Shown: piece after piece, positions 54,810-64,000 of the stretch | How positions within the stretch are numbered: position 1 is the first letter of the stretch | Layout of the letters: the number at the start of each line of letters is the position of its first letter | Source of the DNA: Zerene cesonia | Lineage: Eukaryota > Arthropoda > Insecta > Lepidoptera > Pieridae | DNA: 64,000 bases | Direction: 5' to 3' | Assembly (NCBI RefSeq): GCF_012273895.1 | Contig: NC_052110.1 | Span: 2,232,001 to 2,296,000 of the forward strand | The notes under the pieces: model-generated | Told to the model about the DNA's origin: nothing | Databases searched by the model: none | The model's input: only the letters and a program-made list of their open reading frames with translations | Program-made: the position numbers and the translations under genes

Positions 54810-55590
54810 GATATTTCGGGAAAGAAAAAATTTGTTGCTTTTAGCTTACACAAAAATGTTCCGTCCAAATGCATGATTGCAAGGATTCGTATATTGCGCA
54901 AATATGTGTACGAATGTGAGTGAACCGGTGAACAATACAGATTTGTCGAATGTATGTTCGTGTGCGTACGTCCAGATGAACTTTAACTACTACTATACTA
55001 TTAAACCATAATTTACATCCATTAAACTCGCATACATGCCAATGGATTGTCAATGTGCTTACACTGTCCAATCTCTTCGGCCAGGAAGAAATTATATTAT
55101 GATGCATTAAAAAACGTTCTGACTTATAAAGTATGAGGTTTCGAGGCGGATTAAATAGGCGGTTTGTTTCACTAACGACTTTCTCCTCGGAAAGGCTTTA
55201 ATTATATTAAAATTGTGGCTTAAATATGTCTACACTGTCTATCATAAATATACCATTTGGCGTATATTTGAAATACCACGCATAAAAAGGAAATGATAAC
55301 TTATTTGCAATTTTAAATACCATTAGCATCGGAAATATTTCCCCACGGTTTCGTTCGTTGTTTTTTTTTTTACAAACGTTTCATTTTTGGCGAACATAGA
55401 CTTAAAAGAAATACGATTTTAGCGCTTTGCACTTAATCTTCACATGTTTAGTGACACTAGCAGTGAAATTTATTGAATATACTTATTTGAATCGGTGGTT
55501 TTGATAACTACTCATTTTATATTGATAGTTATTTTTGCTTTTTCTAGTCTCTTTCATATTTTCCGCTTATGATTCGTTTTACTAGTACTT
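54810..55590. other. Non-coding stretch
   Basis: No exon or repeat that I can support. Confidence 0.5.
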
Positions 55591-55594
55591 TAAA

Positions 55595-55765
55595 AGACGC
55601 CGGTTTCCTCACGACGTTTTCCTTCACAGTCTTAAGCAGTGGTGATGTTATCTACATGCGCAGATAAATTGAAAAATCAATTTATTTCCTGCGCGCTCGC
55701 CCGGTCTCGAACCCCGACTTATCGATTTTGAAGTCCGAGAATCTCACCGCTGAGCCACCACTGCT
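55595..55765 (-). mobile_element. tRNA-derived SINE with A and B boxes
   Basis: On the minus strand the head reads AAGCAGTGGTGGCTCAGCGG. TGGCTCAGCGG (55757-55747) fits the Pol III A box TRGYNNARNNG, and GGTTCGAGACC (55713-55703) fits the B box, about 33 bases on. A related head occurs at 59245-59280. The 3' boundary is approximate. Confidence 0.65.
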
Positions 55766-55769
55766 TTTA

Positions 55770-57000
55770 AAAAAAATTGTTAGTACTAGTAAACTAATAG
55801 TACTTATATTTAACACGAAAAATAAAACACGAATTGTTATTATCTCACATCCGTACCTTATCTATTCATATAACTGACTTCCAATACCAAAAGCGTTTTA
55901 CCAAACAGTAAAAAAAGAAAGTTGTGTTTCTAACACAATCGCGAAAAACTAAACTCCTAATTTACATGTAGACCAAATTTTATTGGCCAATAAACTCATT
56001 TATTAAGTCTTATTTATGGCGGGCATCTTTTATTTATTAGTTTGCTTTACATATTTAACATTTACATACAATTTTACAATAGTCGTGTCATTTTTATATA
56101 GTTTAGCCTATATATGGACAAGGCTTATAAAAAAATATGTTTAAAACAGATAAGTCGAAAATGTTCCACATCTTGATTTATACTATCGTGATAAAAATAT
56201 CTAAATATTGAGTCATTTAAATCTCCTTATGTGCGAATAGTATCTATTTATTTAATAAAAGAACGTGTTGCTGTGTATGATTTATTTCTATTTATTATTT
56301 TTATATGTTCATCTTTTCGTTTAATTATAAGTATAAAGATAAATATATCGATGGAGTGTGAGAATTCCATTCAAAAATTTATTAATCAGCCTTTAAAATT
56401 GGTAAATGCTTATAATTATACATTAATCGAATTTCGTTGTAGTAAGGCCAAGTACATGTTAAAACTTTTAACTGAGTAATTCTCCTTGATTTATAAAATA
56501 CAAAATTGCATTAACATTTCTTTGGAATTTATTGAACGAAAATGGGGATTACATTTAATTTAATTACGATGAAATTCTTTAAACAGGCCTATATTAATTA
56601 AACGATCCTGAATTACCTTAATGGGGGTTTGACTCAATTAACTGGCCTAATTTAAAAGGATTTAATATAAACTTGTACATTTAAGGGACAAAAATTTATT
56701 CAATAAATTCGAATGTCAACGTATCGCCTTACAAATTTGCAAATTGTTTTAATAATGAATTCGTAAAATATAAGGACATTGTTAATTAAATGTTTCGTTA
56801 ACCAAGTTACAGTAGCGGTTTTTGAAGTCAAACAGAATCGTAAATCCTCTTATTCTTCACATTAAACATGTTAATGAAACGTGGGAACTCATATTAAATC
56901 AAAGAAGTTCTCATAAAACTTTCTCATAAAAAGTTATTTATTTATTTATTTATACAACAGTTTAATGTACCACACCACATTAAAAATATTACAAATATAC
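55770..57000. other. AT-rich non-coding stretch
   Basis: A short (TTTA)n run occurs at 56936-56953. The 82-codon frame near 56.2-56.5 kb is AT-rich and without motifs; not called. Confidence 0.5.
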
Positions 57001-57004
57001 AAAA

Positions 57005-57204
57005 CTAGCTGCGCCCCGCGGTTTCACCCGCGTAAGTCCGTATCCCGTAGGAATATCGGGATAAAAAGTTGCCTATATGTTATTCCAGTTGTCCAGCTAT
57101 CTACGTACCAAATTTAATTACAATTGGTTCCGTAGTTTTTGCGTGAACGAGCAACAAACACACACACATCCTTACAAACTTTCGCATTTATAATATTAGT
57201 AGTA
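57005..57204 (-). mobile_element. Lep1-like non-autonomous Helitron, copy 8
   Basis: CTAGCTGCGCCCCGCGGTTT to TAATATTAGTAGTA. One of the cleanest copies. Confidence 0.88.
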
Positions 57205-57995
57205 TAGAATTTCAACTAACAATAATATAGTTTTTACACTTCATAGAGCGCAAATGAGCCAAAATAAACGAGCATATCCATACGTTTTTAACAACTGAGA
57301 AAGTGCATCGTATTAGGTGTAGACAAAAAATATACAGACGAGATTAACAAGGCCTCTTTACATAAGATTTCTGATAAATAAGCTCGTTCCATTGAATGGC
57401 ATATTGAAGCGTATTATTAATTATAATAGTCTATTTACAAATCATCTCGTTATCTTTACCAATTCTATAGCAGAAAATCTATCGTTAAAGAAACGAATAT
57501 TATTTGAGATTCTACCGAGTGTGTCAGAAGTATAAATACATTAAAACATTTTTTGAATAATATAACAGTCTGTCGAAAAAAACATCTTCAAAATTTGTAC
57601 GAAACAAATTCGACATTATAAAATCGACACACACAAGGGGCTCTTGACCACTTAAGAGATGCAATACTTTATATCTGCATCGAATCTTTATAAACCCACA
57701 GCTAACAATAAAATGGTACTTACACAAAAGAATTTGCGTAACCCGTGGCGCTGTTGAACATTAAAATGTGAATGTATTGTACTTTTAATCAAGACATCGA
57801 CCTTATTTTGCAACGTCGCTCACGTTTCGACCAAATCATTTTGTTCTCAAAAAGGGCATATGCAAATGAGATACACTCCCTGTAACGGCGCTGACGCGAA
57901 GAGATGCGATCAAAGATTTCTATAACTTGCAACTTTCGAAACATCTAGCTAATTTAATTTTTAGTTTTATAGCATTGAAATCCTACTAGTCCTTA

Positions 57996-58169
57996 TCCTA
58001 CTAATATTATAAATGCGAAAGTTTGTAAGGATGTGTGTGTTTGTTGCTCTTTGACCGATTGCAATGAAATTTGGTAGCTGGACAACTGGAATAACATATA
58101 GGCAACTTTTTATCCCGATATTCCTACGGTTGATATTCCTACGCGGGTGATACCGCGGGGCGCAGTTAG
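57996..58169 (+). mobile_element. Lep1-like non-autonomous Helitron, rearranged copy 9
   Basis: Starts TCCTACTAATATTATAAATG and ends GGGGCGCAGTTAG (CTAG changed to TTAG). It lacks part of the CTTTCACGCAAAAACTACTG segment and carries a small duplication of GATATTCCTACG. Confidence 0.8.
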
Positions 58170-58219
58170 TGCTTTATAATTGAGAAATTTTTAAAGATTA
58201 GAAAAAATTTGATCGATTT

Positions 58220-58262
58220 GCTACGGTATGGCAAAAAGACGCGGGTTCGTATCCGGTTCGTG
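58220..58262 (+). other. tRNA-like B-box remnant
   Basis: GGTATGGCAAAAAGACGCGG followed by GTTCGTATCC is related to the string at 26958-26995. No cloverleaf can be made. Confidence 0.25.
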
Positions 58263-58269
58263 ATCAAAT

Positions 58270-59220
58270 TTTTCTATTGTATAAAATTTTCTCATCTAGC
58301 TAATAGTTTGGTGGTTTTAGAACCTTTCGAGTATAAACCCGTATAAATGATTGGTAATTTAGAATCCCAATGTGGTTTTGTTTTGTATATATATACATAT
58401 TTTATATCTGAACCGAAATATTATAAAAGCGAGAAAATTTATTAGTATTTTTATACGAAAAGACTAAGAGTCTGTTAGTCGGTTTATCGGTAGTATCGGT
58501 TAGAAATAATAGCATGTAAATGCTATTTTTTAATACAGTTAAGAAATTTAACATCTTTAAGCACTTAAATACAGGAATTCCATTGAAAAAGTATACAAGT
58601 ATACCTTAGCCCATAAATGATTTGTTTTATTTAGAAATACGGGAAAAAGGCATTTCATTTATATAAATTTTCTTCCTGGGGCCATAACAATATAATCATA
58701 ACACCAACCAACTGTTATTTGTAAGTCAGTGTTAAAATTCTAATATCAACCAGATAATCATAATTCAATCATAAAATCATATTATATCGTGTGACAGTTA
58801 CATTAAAACATTTGTGAAAAACAACGGAATTACACTTAATTCAATAATAATTAACAACTTCTTCCTTTTCCTCATAACAACATCAGTTTGTGTAATTTCA
58901 CTGTGAATATTTCAAATCGAAACGGTATGCGCAAGCGCAGCCCGTGCCAACAAGTTAACACGGCCGAATGTCTGAATGAATTGGGTTATAAATTATTTAT
59001 TTAATAGACCTTTCCGGCATTGATTCTGGATTTTGGTCCAGTGATTTGAATCAGTCATTACAAATTATATTGCCAGATGATAAAATCTAGGTAACATGTA
59101 CCTAGATATATTTTGAGTTTATAATTTTGAATCTTTATTATCACTTATTATATCCTTGTTGAGTAGGTAGGTTATAACTTTGTTTATACCTAAATATGAT
59201 GATCATACTTTAGTATATTC
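58270..59220. other. AT-rich non-coding stretch
   Basis: Nothing supportable. Confidence 0.5.
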
Positions 59221-59244
59221 CAATTCTTTACAAAAATCTATCTT

Positions 59245-59280
59245 AAGTCTGAGGTCCTCACCACTGAGCCACCGCTGCTT
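59245..59280 (-). mobile_element. tRNA-derived SINE head fragment
   Basis: Reverse complement of AAGCAGCGGTGGCTCAGTGG, matching the head of the 55.6-55.77 kb SINE including the A box. A (GGAT)n run follows at 59284-59300. Confidence 0.5.
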
Positions 59281-59299
59281 ATATGGATGGATGGATGGA

Positions 59300-60250
59300 T
59301 AGAATTAAATAAAAAAATAATAATAACACTGCAGAAACTGCTTCACGAACCGGTGGTAATGTTAAAATTGTGCTATGATAATTAGTGCTTCTATAAGAAG
59401 TCGAATTTAATAAAAATGATTGAGTTTGAGAATATATAAACACCAGTACCTAACATTGGCCGTGTTATAAGTGCTTTGTCGATTTTTAATGTCATTGTAT
59501 TTGTGAACATTAACTAACAAGCAAAGAATAATACTTAGAAGCATAGGTATATAATGAAAAAGTAGATTATTTTATAGTGTATAAAATAGAGATATGCGAG
59601 ATGTCGCAATTAACACTTTATATGTTAATCAATTTTAAAGACGGTATTTGTATAGGTTTTTAATTGTTTTATTGGCCATAAAGTTAATTGGATATGAAAC
59701 ACATTTGATTAATCATGTGAAGTGTTATATTTCACAATAAAATTTATATAAAGATAATAATAAACATACATTTTGTTGACAGCTCAAAAGTAGTTTCGCT
59801 GGAATTTTGATTGGATCAATGAAAAATTCAGTCATCAACGTTACCATTAAAAAAATGGTACCGAACTTAAAATTCTTTGTAGGTCAAATAGTAAGAACAA
59901 AAAACCACAGAGAAGTGATAATACAAATATGAGAACTATAGGTACCGTACCTATTCTTTGGTCTATGCTCCAATCAGGAGAGCATCAGTACATCAGATAG
60001 CATTCCATTGAATACATGCGTGATTGATCTTTTGTCTATGATTTACACATTGCTCATTAGACACTATTCAATAGCATTGAGGAGTTAAATGATTTTGCAA
60101 GTATTGCGTATTTTCTCATACTTTTAGTTTCGTTACTTCCCACTTTTATACAATTAATCCGAAAGTTTTTATGGACAGTATGAAGGTAATTTATTGTTAT
60201 TTCATGCAATGCGATTATACCGCATTAGTCGAAATTTTGTGTGGAAATAT
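59300..60250. other. AT-rich non-coding stretch
   Basis: Nothing supportable. Confidence 0.5.
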
Positions 60251-60254
60251 AATA

Positions 60255-60392
60255 AAGTGAAGTCCCGTGTCCCCTACTGGGGTATGGGGCAGATGATATA
60301 CATCTGTTTCACTTCGATCGATCGATTTTTTTTTATGGACGAGTAGGTGATCAGCCTTCTGTGTCCTGCCAGACCGAGACTTTATACAACAA
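60255..60392 (-). mobile_element. SINE family H, 3' part
   Basis: In reverse: AGTCCCGTGTCCCCTACTGG, GGTATGGGGCAGATGATATA and GGTGATCAGCCTTCTGTGTC. It overlaps in sequence with the copy at 46.98-47.05 kb and lacks the B-box head. Confidence 0.6.
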
Positions 60393-60986
60393 CGAATACA
60401 ATAAAACACATTTTTTCCAGTACTGCGTTCAACGTTCTCTCATTATAAACAATATCAGCGCGCAAATATCTCCAATCAAAACAGACTTATCTGCGGAATG
60501 CGGCCACAGAGATCCTCTCACAATGCGAAACGAGACAGTGACACTGATAACATGTGTAAATGCATGCACTACAAGGACGATTATGACGTAACACTAAAAA
60601 CGCGCGAACTGAGGAAAGAAAGCCGAGATTCTTACAACTGCGGCCAAGACCATGTCAGGAGATAGACAGCGAAAACAAAGAAGGGAAACAGTGAGTAAAG
60701 AAATAAAAGAAAATCGGTAAGAATGATTACAAGGTCGTGAAAAAAAAGAAAAGTACCTTGTATTCATGGTAAAAAGATTTGATGAGCAATAGTTGATCAT
60801 TGTTGATAATGGGCGAGGAAAAGGCTGGAAACTTTGTGTAAACGCTGTCGCTCCTCGGAGGAGAAATGTTTAACACATGCCATTATCAACTCTGCAACAT
60901 GCTGTGTTGCCAGCAATACTTTAACATTTACGCAATACATAGATTCAAGTTTGATGTATACAAAACAAATAACTACCAACTACTTA

Positions 60987-61055
60987 CTCTACTCCACCAA
61001 CCCGCCTGGATAGGAGGCCTGTGTCCCAACAGTGGGAACATATTACATATGGGCT
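60987..61055 (+). mobile_element. RTE-type LINE 3' tail fragment
   Basis: GATAGGAGGCCTGTGTCCCA ACAGTGGGAACATATT ... GGGCTGATGATCATGA is the usual end of lepidopteran RTE-like non-LTR elements (from memory). No coding part is present. Confidence 0.45.
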
Positions 61056-61059
61056 GATG

Positions 61060-63070
61060 ATCATGAAAACAAATAAATGTTTACCATGAATACGAGGCGA
61101 TATCGAACGTGGCTGGTAACCACTAACTACGTATAAGACATGTCTTTACTCCACTAAAGACCTTCAACAGACCCTGGTCTGTTCTAAGTTGGATCAGGAA
61201 AACCGATCTGTCACCAATTGAAAGATAAGGATTTGTTGAAACTGAACCCAAGGAAGTGAAGTTAAGATTCATATTACCTACTGTCGACAATGAAATTTGA
61301 ATATATATGTGACAGGTTAAAGTTACGACTTATGGTTATATTGATGTGCATATGTTGAGTGATACTTAACTAACCAAGGTGAGGCGTAACATCTATATTA
61401 AAGACATAATTATAGGTAAGGATAACGAGGTAATCAACGTGGTCAAAATATACCAGTTAAAAACGCTATTACATAGAGCAAATATCAACCTTAGAATTGT
61501 ATCTACATATTATGCGATATTAAGCTTATTTATTATTCATTTATGCCATTGTCAATCACACATAAACGAAAATGTCATTTTTTGTCACAAATATTTATGG
61601 AAATATCTTAGTTGCCACCTTTTAAATATTATAAACTCAATGTTAAAAGTATTGAATTCAAAACATACATTAAACAATGGAGACCTGTTATTAGCATATC
61701 GTACAAATGAATAATAAAATGATAATCGAATAATTTTGTAAGTGAAATTGTCCGTAATCGTTTCTCAGACGCCATGCCCTTTGGCTGTTCCTTAAAAATA
61801 TTTACAGTGTGTTGTAATGATTTATTGTGCCTTGTAAATAATAATTACAATGTTCGTCTTGTGGTTAAATAACATTCGATTATAATATCGTAAATCATTG
61901 TTTACTTGACGTTAGCTTCGGTTGATTTTGAACGGGGAAACTCGAATTTGATTCGATGTTAATGTGGGTTCGAAATTTAAATCCCTGTTGTTTTGTGTTC
62001 GTGCGTTTTTAATTTTTATAAATGACTGGTTAGGGTTGCTTTATTATTTTTTTTTTAACAAATTGCTTAAATGGTGCCATTGTGATTAGTGTTTAATATG
62101 CTTTTAATATAGAGGTACGAACGGGTTAGTGCTAAATGTTTATTTATCGGGTTCTTGTTTATTGTTTTTTAAACACAATAAAGCTTGATTAAAGTGAACT
62201 ATGAAGACATGAGATAATTAGGAAAATAATTGATTTATTAAAAAACTGAATAAAAATTTTAATACACTATTTAACTTATTTCTTTATTTACGTTTTAATA
62301 TTACTTAATACACTAATAACTGAACCTCTTTAGAATAAAATCAGTGTCCCGCCAAAATCTATTGCCATACAGGAAACTAGATATAATAACCGTTTAATTT
62401 TTTATCTGTACCACGAAACCGGTAACACTATCAACATTCAACACTATGTACCGAAGTAATTAGTGATCAAACAACACACAAATACGAATATATACATATA
62501 CATATATACATAGACATATACATACGCCAATATTACCGTTAAAGGACGTATCAATGTGTATTGTGAAGGATTTTATGGTCACGCGAAATTCTGCAAACTC
62601 GAATACAAATATATTGACGAACTGCAAATATTTGTTGGCAAATTTTATATTTTACGCCTAGTTAGTGGGCGAGCATAATGGCGCCATTTTATGACCTTGT
62701 TTGTGTTAAGGATTATTGACTTTTGTTGATATTTCGATTGTTTAGCCTAATTATCTATACACATACGTTCACTCGGTTTTTATTTTACTATTTCAATACA
62801 TCCATTCTCTCACACCCTAAATTACGAGCTAGAGTGGCTCAATGATTCCAGTGTGTGAGTGTGTGAGGCTTGCCTCCAAAGAGTTTCCATTTGATTGTAT
62901 CCTCCATCTTATGCCGGTTTTTAGCTTTCAATCACAGGTACCTAGATCGAACAAACCCTTTAATTAAATAGCGTTTCTTATGTAGTTTTAACCGACATGG
63001 CTTGTATATGACAATAATAAAAAAAATAACTAGTTTACGACAATAATCAAATCGGAAAAGTCTTATATTA
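61060..63070. other. AT-rich non-coding stretch
   Basis: No exon is supportable. The 111-codon frame at 61.38-61.71 kb is AT-rich with no domain. A GGCGCCATTTTAT motif occurs at 62680-62692. Confidence 0.5.
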
Positions 63071-63078
63071 TAATGATA

Positions 63079-63278
63079 CTAGTTGCGCCCGGCGGTTTCA
63101 CCCGCGTAAGCCCGTATCCCGCAGGAATATCGGGATATAAAGTTGCCTATATATTATTCCAGTTGTTCAGCTGTCTACGTACCAAATTTCATTGCAATCG
63201 GTTCAGTAGTTTTTGCGTGAAAGACCAACAAACACACACACATCCTTGCAAACTTTCGCATTTACAATATTAGTAGGA
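63079..63278 (-). mobile_element. Lep1-like non-autonomous Helitron, copy 10
   Basis: CTAGTTGCGCCCGGCGGTTT to CAATATTAGTAGGA, flanked by A and T. The open frame across it is incidental. Confidence 0.85.
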
Positions 63279-63279
63279 T

Positions 63280-63954
63280 TTAATTAAACCGACTTAATAT
63301 AGCTACGCTGCATGCAATTGCACAGTTGATGGTTCAAATGCAATTATTATAATAGCTTAGCTCTTTAGAATACACGCAGTTATCATAAAAACAAATAGAA
63401 TTGTACATATGTACAGTATTTACACATCAAGCGTTCTTTGATCACATACCGATCAGCTATTTGCGCCTAAACGGAATTAATACTAATTGATTGTAAATAA
63501 AAAGTGGTACATACGAAATAGTTTTTTTTTTGTAATTGAATTATAGAGTTATGTGGTAGGGTGAGTTTATATAACTAAGTTGTACACTAAGATAGATAGA
63601 AGATTGTCTAGATAGGGTATGAATTAAATAAGATATAGTATTAATATTCAATTTTATTTGAACCAAATGTCGCTAAGAGTTAAGATGAATCTCGTGTTAC
63701 CAAGCTGATTTCAATTGAGTCATTTATTAATGCTTCAGAACATCCTAAAGAAATATCTATGTAAACATAAAAAACACGTAAATAATTAATATACACTTGA
63801 TTTAAATAGCATTTATGTGTAGTTTATATTATTAGGGCAAACTCTTTTTTTCATCAAGTCCAAATGTTCCGATTGCAGGGCTATGTGAACTTGGCACCCG
63901 ACTTAAAAAAAATTCACATTTTTTTGCTCCATTCGATAGATTTAGATATGTAGT
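63280..63954. other. AT-rich non-coding stretch
   Basis: No exon or repeat that I can support before the terminal N run. Confidence 0.5.
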
Positions 63955-64000
63955 NNNNNNNNNNNNNNNNNNNNNNNNNNNNNNNNNNNNNNNNNNNNNN
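63955..64000. other. Assembly gap, truncated by window end
   Basis: 46 N to the end of the window. Confidence 0.99.

Noticed and set aside
56231..56479. 82-codon plus frame with hydrophobic stretch
   Set aside because: Hydrophobic run follows from TTT/ATT-rich DNA; no other coding evidence.
61379..61714. 111-codon plus frame
   Set aside because: AT-rich residues, no start context, no domain or splice signals.

Overview
The window looks like AT-rich nuclear DNA from a moth or butterfly (Lepidoptera). Three things point there. (1) Ten copies of a roughly 200-bp non-autonomous Helitron-like element of the Lep1 type (TC at the 5' end, a GC hairpin then CTAG at the 3' end, inserted between A and T), plus several other lepidopteran-type short elements. 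(2) tRNA-derived SINE pieces and a dispersed SINE-like family with A-rich tails. (3) One long GC-rich exon with a clean GT splice donor in otherwise AT-rich sequence. The species cannot be named from the sequence. There is no sign of bacterial operons, CRISPR, rRNA or an intact tRNA gene.

Layout. 1-32.5 kb: non-coding DNA (intron of the minus-strand gene or intergenic) with dispersed repeats, two assembly gaps each beside a mariner-like terminal repeat, and a G-quadruplex-type G tract near 7.97 kb. 32.57-35.07 kb: the only well-supported protein-coding exon, on the minus strand, interrupted by a 1000-N gap. It encodes a Cys/Arg-rich N-terminal part, a polyproline tract and a Ser/Asp/Arg-rich, probably disordered region, and ends at a GTGAGT donor. 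I do not recognise the protein. About 36.0-36.1 kb: a CpG-rich block with CACGTG, an NRF1/EWG-like half-site and two ATGs on the minus strand. Its upstream ATG gives a 20-codon reading whose phase fits the long exon, so it is a candidate promoter and first exon. 36-64 kb: non-coding DNA and repeats, including a foldback element (38.87-39.26 kb), a nested insertion (42.9-43.5 kb), a head-to-tail Helitron-like dimer (49.4-49.8 kb), a long-TIR element with its middle missing (52.3-53.7 kb) and a tRNA-derived SINE (55.6-55.8 kb). Two small plus-strand exon candidates at 44.55 and 45.41 kb are phase-compatible and are followed by an AATAAA.

No previously undescribed biological system is evident. 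The items most worth checking are the 5' structure of the minus-strand gene, the 44.5-45.5 kb exon pair, the foldback element, the long-TIR element and the Helitron-like dimer. Five N runs (8430-9429, 27436-28435, 33718-34717, 52433-53432, 63955-64000) are placeholders. At least three of the four internal ones lie in or beside a repeat or low-complexity coding sequence.
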